NCBI GenBank assembly: GCA_937124615.1
Contig: CAKZKR010000004.1
Span: forward strand, 1-59,137
Source: an uncultured bacterium
Lineage (GTDB): Bacteria; Hydrogenedentota; Hydrogenedentia; Hydrogenedentales; Hydrogenedentaceae
Reading direction: 5' to 3'
DNA length: 59,137 bases
Part shown: positions 8,128-15,782 of the stretch, in pieces
Numbering within the stretch: the stretch's first letter is position 1
Layout of the letters: the number at the start of each line of letters is the position of its first letter
Program-made: the position numbers and the translations under genes
The notes under the pieces: model-generated
Told to the model about the DNA's origin: nothing
Databases searched by the model: none
What the model saw: the letters and a program-made list of their open reading frames with translations, nothing else

Positions 8128-9453
8128 ATGAAACAGAAAAAGCAAAAAAAAGAAGCCTTAAACCGTAGAGATTTTTTAAAAAGGACAGGGCTTGCCTCGT
8201 TAGCAACAGTTGCATTCCCGTACATCATACCCGGCAGGGCCTTAGGTCTCGATGGTGCGGTTCCCCCCAGTGAACGAATTACAATCGGATGTATTGGTGT
8301 CGGTGGTATGGGAACTTCAAACATGGAAGGGTTCTTAGACCAACCTTCGGCACAGGTCATCGCTGTATGCGATGTAGATAGACAACATCTCGAGTCTGCC
8401 ATAAAAAAAGTCAATGACCGATATGGAAATCAAGACTGTGCCGGCTATAAAGATTTTCGAGAAGTAATCACCCGTGAAGATATAGATGCCGTATCATTAG
8501 CCCTACCTGACCAGTGGCATGCTATACCAGCAATTATGGCAGTAAAAGCGGGAAAAGATATTTATGGTGAAAAACCACTAGCCGGCTCCATTAAAGAAGG
8601 CCGGGCTATAGTAGATGCAGTAGAACAATATGGCAGAATTTGGCAAACAGGTAGTTGGCAGAGGTCTCAAGACCACTTCCGCCAGGCATGCGAACTGGTC
8701 CGCAATGGATACATCGGTGAAGTAAAATATGTTGTTGTAGGACTTCCTGCTAAAAATTCTATTAACAAACGAGACACAAAACCATCCGATCCCCCTCCCT
8801 GGTTTGACTACGATATGTGGTTGGGGCCGGCACCTTATGCTCCCTACTGTGAAGCAAGATGTCATTGGAACTTCCGTTGGATTAGCGATTACGCAGGAGG
8901 ACAATTAACAGACTGGGCAGGTCATCATTGCGATATAGCTCAGTGGGGAATGGGCACAGAATTAACCGCACCGGTAGAAATTATCCCAAGAGGAGGGAAT
9001 TGGCCTAAAGCAGAGGATGGATTGTTTGACACGGTAGAAGACTATGAATTCCTTTGCAAATTCAAAGAAGGTTTCGACATGTTGGTAACGGCCCGGCAAA
9101 AAGGTGGGGTATTATTCAAAGGATCTGAAGGCTGGATACATGTTGACCGAGGGGCCTTTGATGCACAACCGCGTTCCCTTGTCCAGACTGAAATCAAACC
9201 TCATGAATTACATCTATATCGTTCCTCCAATCATATTGGTAACTTTTTAGAATGTGTTCGAACTCGTAAAAAAACAATTACACCAGCAGAAGTAGCCCAC
9301 CATTCTATTATGATTGGACATTTAGGACTGACTGCTCTCAAATTAGGTAGACCCTTAAAATTTGACCCTGAAACAGAGACTTTCGTAAACGATACAGAAG
9401 CCAATCGCATGCTTTGTCGTCCCATGCGTGAACCTTGGCACCTTTATATATAA
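8128..9453 (+). CDS. Gfo/Idh/MocA family oxidoreductase, TAT-exported
   Basis: A 441-residue NAD(P)-dependent oxidoreductase. NRRDFLKRTGLASLAT (residues 10-25) is a twin-arginine signal, so the folded enzyme is probably exported. ITIGCIGVGGMGTSNMEGF (about 51-69) is the Rossmann nucleotide-binding loop, and GEKPLAGS carries the conserved EKP lysine. The C-terminal part with WAGHHCDIAQWGMG is typical of the GFO_IDH_MocA C-terminal domain. Substrates in this family are sugars, inositols or sugar derivatives; this one is unknown. GGAGG lies 10 bases before the ATG. The ThuA-HEAT gene follows after 45 bases, suggesting cotranscription. Confidence 0.88.
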   Translation: MKQKKQKKEALNRRDFLKRTGLASLATVAFPYIIPGRALGLDGAVPPSERITIGCIGVGGMGTSNMEGFLDQPSAQVIAVCDVDRQHLESAIKKVNDRYGNQDCAGYKDFREVITREDIDAVSLALPDQWHAIPAIMAVKAGKDIYGEKPLAGSIKEGRAIVDAVEQYGRIWQTGSWQRSQDHFRQACELVRNGYIGEVKYVVVGLPAKNSINKRDTKPSDPPPWFDYDMWLGPAPYAPYCEARCHWNFRWISDYAGGQLTDWAGHHCDIAQWGMGTELTAPVEIIPRGGNWPKAEDGLFDTVEDYEFLCKFKEGFDMLVTARQKGGVLFKGSEGWIHVDRGAFDAQPRSLVQTEIKPHELHLYRSSNHIGNFLECVRTRKKTITPAEVAHHSIMIGHLGLTALKLGRPLKFDPETETFVNDTEANRMLCRPMREPWHLYI

Positions 9454-9498
9454 AATTACTTACTAACAAACTTTCTTTGGATATAAAGGAGAAATAAT

Positions 9499-12400
9499 AT
9501 GAATTATAGGACAAAACAGATAACCTTGGGAATAACCCTAATCGCTCTTATGCTTACCTGTATTCCCGGGACATTTGCAGAACCAAGTATTAAATCTTTA
9601 CTTATTACAGGACAGAACAATCACCGTTGGGACATTAGTTCTCCCATCTTGAAAGACGCATTAGAAAAAACAGGGCTTTTTCAAGTAGATGTGCTTCATG
9701 CTCCCGCTCAGGGTGGTGATTTCTCATCATTCCAGCCTGAATTTCAAAAATATCAAGTAGTTATACTGGACTACAATGGTGATCCCTGGCCTGAAAATGT
9801 AAAACAGTCTTTCGTATCATATGTAGAAAACGGCGGTGGTGTCGTTGTTTATCATGCGGCCAACAATGCTTTCCCCGAATGGCCGGAATTCAATAAAATT
9901 ATCGGACTGGGCGGTTGGGGCAATCGTGACGAAAGATGGGGACCTTATGTTCGCTGGCGTGATGGCAAAGTTGTAAAGGAAAATATCCCCGGACCCGGTG
10001 GAGCCCATGGAACCCAACATGCCTTCCAGGTAGTCATCCGTGACCGAAATCATCCTATTACAAAAGGACTTCCTCCTGCATGGTTACATAAAAAAGATGA
10101 GTTATACCATAATTTGCGGGGACCTGCTGAAAATCTAACCGTTCTTGCAACGGCTTACTCCGACCCTGCGGAAAAGGGAAGTGGCGAACACGAACCTATT
10201 CTTTTTACAATTCAATATGGTAAAGGCAGAGTTTTCCAGACTGTTTTAGGACACCCCCAAGAAGATACACCGGTTGCCTTGCAATGTGCCGGTTTTTTGA
10301 CTACCTTTGTCCGTGGTGCAGAATGGTGCGCTACGGGCAAAGTAACCCAACCTGTGCCAGAAGACTTCCCAGGACCTCATGAAACCCGTATATGGGAAGA
10401 AAACAGACATATCCCATTTACTGAACTTCTGGAGCGAATAAAGGGATTTAAGGAATTAGATAGTCGTGTTACGATTACTCAGATAAATGAATACTTGCGG
10501 GTAATGACTTCGGATAAAAGACCTCTTACAAATTGCGAAAAAGAAATGAATAAATTCTTGCTATCCGATGCAACACCCGATGCAAAAAGATTTATATGTT
10601 CAAAATTAGGAGAATTAGGCTCTCAGGCATCCGTTTCTACACTTTCTGATTTATTAAATATTCCAGAACTATTTGAATCGGCCCGTTATGCACTCGAAAA
10701 AATACCTGGCGAACCGTCTGCTATGGCACTACGAAATGCCTTACAATCAACCGAAGGGAAAAATCGCATCGGGATTATTACATCTCTTGGTTTAAGAAAA
10801 GATATCAAATCAATACCGGCCATCGCAGTATTCTTAAATAATACCGACCCCGATACAGTTATCTCCGCTGGCTCTGCTTTGAGCATGATGGAGGATGAAA
10901 ATGCCCTTTCCGCATTATGGACAGCACACTCACAATCCATAGAATCAACCCGTCTTAAACTAACAGAGCATGCTCTTAACTGTGCCGATAAAATCCTCTC
11001 AAAGAAAAAATCACAGTATGCTCTATCCGTTATTCGTAACATATCCGGAGATAGTACAACAAATCCATCCCTTCGTATAGCATCCCTCCGTAGCCTTTTA
11101 AAGTATTCTGAAGATGAAGGAACAAAGGCATTAATAAAATCACTTGCCGACCCCGATACCAATTATGTCCGTCGGGTGATTGGTGCTACACCACTTATTA
11201 AGAATAAGAATCTATTAAATGCAGTATGCAAAGAATTAGCATTTTCCACTCCAGAAAATCAAGTACAGTTTATTAATCTATTTGCCTCACAAAAAAGAAC
11301 AGAAATATTACCTTATGTCGTAACCAGTCTTAACAGCGATAACCAAACCATTCGTGAAGCCAGTCTAAAAGCATTAGGGGCTATTGGTGGCAAATCAGAA
11401 TTAGAATTACTTACTTCAAAAGCCCTCGGCGAAGGAGCAGAAAGTGAACTGGCAAAAGAAAGTCTTGCATCCATGCCCGGAGAAGAAGTTGGCCGTAGTA
11501 TGTTAGATATACTAAAAAAACCCGATATAGAACCGGCCCTCAAAAAGATTCTTCTCCCATTGGTGGCTGAAAGAAAAGTCCCGGGAAGTGAACCCGTAAT
11601 TCTTCAATCCGCCGGAGACGCAGACCCCGAGTGCAGGATTTCAGCATTAAAAAGCCTTATCGAACAACCCAGTCCAGAAATGTTCGATACCATTTTACAG
11701 TTACTACCCGGTGCAAATTCTACCGAAGAACAAGAACTATTTGAGGAATTAATATTAAAAATTGTATCCCTTAACACGGATGAGACCGAGAAACAATTAG
11801 AAAAAATTTCCTCCGTTTTAGATACTTATTCCGAACTCCCTATCCAGACCGTTCTCCTTAGCGTGCTTGCAAAGTCCGGTCATCCCAAAGGTTGGGGAAA
11901 ACTACAAGCATTAATAAATACAAATACACCTACAGATAAATTAGGTGTTGTTTTAAAAGCATTGAACGAATGGCCTGATGACACCCCTGTTTCCCTATTA
12001 ATGGACTTTGCCCGTGCCAATACAGAATTACCACAGCGAGATGTTTTACTCGAGACCACTTTGAACTTATCACAAAAGACAAAAGCCTCTGACGAAGAAG
12101 TAATTCAGCGGATTGCCACTATATTAGAGTTAAATCCTTCTGTAGGAGTAAAGAAAACCGCATTGGAAAAAATAGCCTTGCGAAAAGTAGATAGCTCATT
12201 GCCTTTACTGCTCAAGTATCTTCGAGAATCAGAAGATTCTATAAAAGAAACCTTAATTCGTTCATTGACGAACTGGCGAAATGCAGAACCCCTGGATTCC
12301 CTGTTGGAATTAGCACGCACCACTGAGAATGACGCCATCCGCAGGCAGTCCCTTGCAGGCGTTATCCAACTATCGGACAATATCTCAAATATGCCCTCCG

Positions 12401-13200
12401 AACAACGCACAAAATTGTTTAACGATGTCATTGCTATCAGCACAAAGCCCGAAGTATTAAAAGGAATTATCGGTGCCCTGCAAAATACATCCTACCCCGA
12501 AGCATTAGCCATTGTTATTCAATATCTTGACAACGAACAGGTAAAAGGTGAGGCAGAAGTAGCCATAGTAAAACTTTCCAAAACGCTCCTCGGTATCGCT
12601 CCCGACTTGGTATCTACCGCCCTTGAAAAAGTTATCGCACAAGGACAAATGGAACTCATCAAACAGGAAGCACAGCGAACCCTGGAGATTATGCCGAAAT
12701 TTGAGGACTTCATAACCACCTGGTTGGTCTCAGGTCCTTATGTTAAAGACGACATTAACACAAATATGTTATATGAATTTGCATTTGCACCCGAAAAAGT
12801 AGAAGAGGCAGAAAAAGTTAACTGGAAACCTGCTTCACCAGGAACAAATCCCAACAAACCGATGGTCATCGAACTGCATAAAATCTTCGGCGGAGAAAAT
12901 CGAGTGGCCTATTTGAGTACTTATGTATGGAGCGACATAGAGCAAGATGTAAACCTACTCATTGGGAGTGATGATGGCGCTCGTATCTGGATTAATGGGG
13001 AAAAAGTATTTGGAAAGAATACAAACCGTCCCTGTGTCCCCGATGATGATACTATCGGAATACATTTGAAACAAGGTTGGAATCGTATCCTTGCAAAAAT
13101 CCGTCAGGGTAGTGGTCAATGGGAATTCTGTGCCCGTATCCGCAAACCTGACGGAACACCCATAGAACCCAAACTCAAAACATCCATATTACCTCAATAA
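9499..13200 (+). CDS. Secreted ThuA-domain protein with long HEAT-repeat region
   Basis: A 1233-residue protein with a signal peptide (LGITLIALMLTCIPGTFA). Residues about 30-275 form a ThuA-like (class I glutamine amidotransferase-like) domain with LLITGQNNHRWD and GGGVVVYHAANNAFPEWPEF. From about 310 to 1080 there is an array of helical HEAT-type repeats (for example SDNQTIREASLKALGAIGGK). The last ~150 residues look like a beta-sandwich with LLIGSDDGARIWINGEKVF, as in large exported proteins of planctomycete-like bacteria. The role may be carbohydrate processing in the periplasm with the upstream oxidoreductase; this is inferred. AAGGAG precedes the ATG. Confidence 0.85.
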   Translation: MNYRTKQITLGITLIALMLTCIPGTFAEPSIKSLLITGQNNHRWDISSPILKDALEKTGLFQVDVLHAPAQGGDFSSFQPEFQKYQVVILDYNGDPWPENVKQSFVSYVENGGGVVVYHAANNAFPEWPEFNKIIGLGGWGNRDERWGPYVRWRDGKVVKENIPGPGGAHGTQHAFQVVIRDRNHPITKGLPPAWLHKKDELYHNLRGPAENLTVLATAYSDPAEKGSGEHEPILFTIQYGKGRVFQTVLGHPQEDTPVALQCAGFLTTFVRGAEWCATGKVTQPVPEDFPGPHETRIWEENRHIPFTELLERIKGFKELDSRVTITQINEYLRVMTSDKRPLTNCEKEMNKFLLSDATPDAKRFICSKLGELGSQASVSTLSDLLNIPELFESARYALEKIPGEPSAMALRNALQSTEGKNRIGIITSLGLRKDIKSIPAIAVFLNNTDPDTVISAGSALSMMEDENALSALWTAHSQSIESTRLKLTEHALNCADKILSKKKSQYALSVIRNISGDSTTNPSLRIASLRSLLKYSEDEGTKALIKSLADPDTNYVRRVIGATPLIKNKNLLNAVCKELAFSTPENQVQFINLFASQKRTEILPYVVTSLNSDNQTIREASLKALGAIGGKSELELLTSKALGEGAESELAKESLASMPGEEVGRSMLDILKKPDIEPALKKILLPLVAERKVPGSEPVILQSAGDADPECRISALKSLIEQPSPEMFDTILQLLPGANSTEEQELFEELILKIVSLNTDETEKQLEKISSVLDTYSELPIQTVLLSVLAKSGHPKGWGKLQALINTNTPTDKLGVVLKALNEWPDDTPVSLLMDFARANTELPQRDVLLETTLNLSQKTKASDEEVIQRIATILELNPSVGVKKTALEKIALRKVDSSLPLLLKYLRESEDSIKETLIRSLTNWRNAEPLDSLLELARTTENDAIRRQSLAGVIQLSDNISNMPSEQRTKLFNDVIAISTKPEVLKGIIGALQNTSYPEALAIVIQYLDNEQVKGEAEVAIVKLSKTLLGIAPDLVSTALEKVIAQGQMELIKQEAQRTLEIMPKFEDFITTWLVSGPYVKDDINTNMLYEFAFAPEKVEEAEKVNWKPASPGTNPNKPMVIELHKIFGGENRVAYLSTYVWSDIEQDVNLLIGSDDGARIWINGEKVFGKNTNRPCVPDDDTIGIHLKQGWNRILAKIRQGSGQWEFCARIRKPDGTPIEPKLKTSILPQ

Positions 13201-13230
13201 GAATAAATAGAATCTCTAAAAAATTGTTAT

Positions 13231-13257
13231 TAGGGGCAGGCATAAAACCTGTCCCTA
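13231..13257. terminator. Hairpin downstream of the ThuA-HEAT gene
   Basis: TAGGGGCAGG and CCTGTCCCTA form a 10-bp stem (one G-U pair) around a 7-base loop, 30 bases after the stop codon. It can act as a terminator, although the T-run is weak. The arms share the GGGG-CAG / CTGTCCC core with the hairpin at 4921-4946, so it may be a degenerate copy of the same repeat. Confidence 0.6.
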
Positions 13258-13454
13258 TATTTATCCCTTCTCCTATTTTTTCCTTATTTATAAAAGACTA
13301 CAATTACAAAGTGCATACCAATATTTTAACATCACATCTCTATTCTTGTATAATTACTACTAATAAAAATAATTATGAGTTAGAATAAATATTGAAATAT
13401 ATGAAATATTTATTATAATTAGTTTAATTTTAATAAATATAATAATATTATTAA

Positions 13455-14378
13455 AAAAAATATGGCTTCACTCTCATTGAATTATTAGTTGTCATAGCCA
13501 TTATTGGAATCCTTGCAGCAATTCTACTTCCAGCACTTGCCCGAGCCCGTGAAGCGGCACGCCGTTCCAGTTGCCAGAATAACTTAAAACAGATTGGTTT
13601 AACATGTAAAATGTATGCAAATGAAGCCAAAGGAGAAAGGTTTCCACCTTCCAAATTATACAATTGCACAGAACTAAGTGGAGAATTTGTACTTGATTGT
13701 ATGGCGGTATATCCAGAATACTTAAATGACCCAGCAGTCCTATTATGCCCTTCAGCCACTACGGGGAATGACCCTATAAAAGTTTTCAATAAGGCAGACA
13801 ATCGGGCTCAAGTAATTGGTGACCGCGCGGGAAATTTAGTACAAACGGCAGGAGTCCCCAATCAAGAGTTTTATCCCTGCGAGGTAGATGATAGTGGCTG
13901 TTCTTACTTATATCTGGCATGGAATACATGGTTCCCGAGAATTATTGACAGACCGGACCCCCCTGAAAATCCGGATGTAGATGTCATGATAGACTGGCTT
14001 ATGGCAAACAATCCCCAGGTGATTATTATGTTAGCCAACCTCTATCCCCGATTAGGAAACCCCACACAAAATGACGAAGATTTCACATTCAACGATGGGA
14101 CACAAAATCTTACTATGTATCGTCTGAGGGAAGGAATTGAACGATTCATGATAACAGACATTAACAATCCTTCCGCAAGTGCCAAAGCGCAAAGCGAAAT
14201 CCCTGTTAGTGGAGACTGGGTTAGTACCGATATTGGTCAGGAATTCAACCATGTTCCCGGCGGTTGCAATTTCCTGTATATGGATTCTCATGTTGAGTTT
14301 ATTCGTTTCCCCGGCAAATGGCCTGTGAACCGTACTATGGCTGTTTTACAAAGTGAAGAAATAATGGACAGATTTTGA
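13455..14378 (+). pseudogene. DUF1559 prepilin-like gene, copy 3, start codon lost
   Basis: The frame encodes the full family pattern: [53 protein letters not shown] and [19 protein letters not shown]. The frame is closed by TAA at 13452-13454, three codons before the GF of the pilin signature, and no ATG, GTG or TTG lies between. The eight-A run at 13453-13460 suggests an indel together with loss of the ATG. No Shine-Dalgarno sequence is present, unlike copies 1 and 2. The usual DG near the C-terminus is DS. The first in-frame ATG (13611) would remove the pilin helix. A sequencing error in the A-run remains possible but would not restore an ATG. Confidence 0.75.
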
Positions 14379-14435
14379 TTATCCTTTTCTACTATATTAA
14401 TTAAAGCAGTTTGACTCCGGTCTGTATCTGTCTCA

Positions 14436-14843
14436 TCAATGACGATGGTTGCAAGTTAAATTTTCTTCATTTTGAAGAGTGCCCTGAATAAAGAGAGATA
14501 ATACTTTTCTTATATCTTTCTCAGATGTAAATATAGTTTTGATCCCTGCAGATTCCAATCTGCTTTTAATACCATACCCCATTCCACCAGAAATGACAGC
14601 ACTAATACCAGAAAACTTATTGACCACTCGTTCATGTACATCTATGGAGTGAGTATGTCTGTGAGAGTGTTCACTCGACTTATTTTCATTACTTATGTGT
14701 TGTGCATGTCCTGTAAAAGTATTAGGAATATACTCTTCCCTCTTTATATTATCCCCTTCAATTTCAACAAACAAAAAACCTTTAGCCTGCCCAAAATGAG
14801 AAGATACATTTTTACCATCATTCGTGGGAATTGCTACTTTCAT
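14436..14843 (-). CDS. NifX/NifB-like dinitrogenase iron-molybdenum cofactor domain protein
   Basis: A 135-residue protein of the PF02579 type. It begins MKVAIPTNDGKNVSSHFGQAK, a typical start of this fold, and later has SGISAVISGGMGYGIKSRLE. The middle holds a His-rich insertion (SSEHSHRHTHSIDVHE) that could bind metal. Stand-alone members outside nitrogenase clusters probably bind Fe-S or metal cofactors; the exact role is unknown. The ATG at 14841-14843 follows AAGGA by 5 bases and is preferred over the in-frame start 17 codons upstream. It lies 40 bases after the TGA-interrupted ORF and is the last gene of a DUF134 cluster. Confidence 0.85.
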   Translation of the reverse strand: MKVAIPTNDGKNVSSHFGQAKGFLFVEIEGDNIKREEYIPNTFTGHAQHISNENKSSEHSHRHTHSIDVHERVVNKFSGISAVISGGMGYGIKSRLESAGIKTIFTSEKDIRKVLSLFIQGTLQNEENLTCNHRH

Positions 14844-14883
14844 ATTTATCCTTTCCTTGTGTATATAGAATTTTTGCAAATTA

Positions 14884-15144
14884 TTATTCTTCAAATTTCA
14901 TTCTTGAGGCATGAACAATTTCTCCCTTCGGACCATGATAAAAAGCATGGGGACCTCTTCTGCAAATGCAAGGAGCGATATAGTTTCATCCAGAAGGAGA
15001 TTTCATTTCCTTTTCTGATATCTGTTCAGAATTGAAAGAGGGAAGAGTGTCAGATTGTGTCCATCTCCATCTCTGAATACCTCTCCTGTTAATTTGGGAT
15101 TCTCCCTGGCAGTTAACCATACCAAAGTTTCTTGGATTTCTCAC
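14884..15144 (-). CDS. Small ORF with in-frame TGA, candidate selenoprotein or pseudogene
   Basis: From a GTG at 15142-15144, preceded by AAGGGA, a frame of 52 sense codons meets TGA at 14986-14988. It then continues for 33 codons to tandem stops (TAA TAA, 14881-14886). An ATG at 15118-15120 is an alternative start. Before the TGA is an NRRGIQRWRWTQ-like segment; after it, NYIAPCICRRGPHAFYHGPK with a C-x-C. The ORF fits with 18- and 40-base gaps between DUF134 and the NifX-like gene, which suggests that the whole frame is one gene. The TGA may encode selenocysteine, be a nonsense mutation (TGT/TGC to TGA) or a sequence error. No clear SECIS hairpin could be confirmed by eye. Confidence 0.45.
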
Positions 15145-15162
15145 ATATAATTCCCTTATGAT

Positions 15163-15573
15163 TCAGGGTCTATTATTATAATTACCTTTTTCATATTTCA
15201 TCTCATGAACATAATTTTGTCTTCTACAGTTTCTATGACAATGTCTTTCTCTGCCATGCATTCGCCGTTGACAAACAAAATTTACAGAACCTCCATTAAT
15301 ATATATAGGGATCCCTTCTACAAGTGCTTTAGAAAGTTTCCTGCGAGCCTGTTCAATAATCCTGGAAAATGTAGGACGGGATACTCCCATTTGTTGTCCT
15401 GCCTCTTCATGATATAAACCCATATAATCGGCCAACCGCAGAGCCTCAAATTCATCTAATGTGAGGGTTACAGGTTCTGTATCATTATTTTTTCTTTCTC
15501 CATCGATTACAGGAACAAATTGTTCTACAATAGGACATGCATTTAATTTTCTCGGGCAAAATGGTCTTGGCAT
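15163..15573 (-). CDS. DUF134 family DNA-binding protein
   Basis: A 136-residue protein of the DUF134 (PF02001) family. The N-terminus MPRPFCPRKL and the core LTLDEFEALRLADYMGLYHE are typical. GQQMGVSRPTFSRIIEQARR is a helix-turn-helix like that of sigma-70 region 4. The C-terminal tail is Cys/His/Arg-rich (CQRRMHGRERHCHRNCRR) and may bind metal. DUF134 genes often accompany NifX/NifB-like proteins and small Cys-rich proteins, as here. A role as a regulator of the cluster is plausible but unproven. AGGA lies 12 bases before the ATG. Confidence 0.88.
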   Translation of the reverse strand: MPRPFCPRKLNACPIVEQFVPVIDGERKNNDTEPVTLTLDEFEALRLADYMGLYHEEAGQQMGVSRPTFSRIIEQARRKLSKALVEGIPIYINGGSVNFVCQRRMHGRERHCHRNCRRQNYVHEMKYEKGNYNNRP

Positions 15574-15711
15574 TACTTTCTTTTTCCTACAATAATTATG
15601 AACATATGCTTATAACTATAACGAAATTATCAAACTAAAGTAAACAAAAAGGGGTAAAAATATAATTTTGTTTTGTTAGGAGAAAATAAAACATAAAAAG
15701 AAATTGTTTAC

Positions 15712-15740
15712 TTGATTGATTAAGTTATTTATAAGATAAT
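15712..15740 (+). promoter_or_regulatory. Candidate sigma-70-type promoter for the pyruvate dehydrogenase operon
   Basis: TTGATT (15712-15717) and GATAAT (15735-15740) are separated by 17 bases. Transcription would begin near 15747, leaving a leader of about 36 bases to the ATG at 15783. This also argues against the ATG at 15756, which would have almost no leader. The assignment is by eye in AT-rich DNA, where such matches are common. Confidence 0.4.
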
Positions 15741-15782
15741 ATTTATAAACTGGAAATGAAACGCAAAACAGGGGACGCTATA

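Noticed and set aside
13611-14378. Prepilin copy 3 as an intact 255-residue gene from the internal ATG
   Set aside because: This start would remove the whole pilin signal and helix, which are still encoded upstream in the same frame, and no ribosome binding site precedes it.
14986-14988. Genetic code with TGA as a sense codon
   Set aside because: Intact genes in this window, such as rplD, use TGA as their stop codon, so a general reassignment is excluded.
14634-15035. Plus-strand 133-codon frame
   Set aside because: It lies antisense to the NifX-like gene and the TGA-interrupted ORF. It is rich in Phe, Ile and Cys from antisense codons and has no ribosome binding site.
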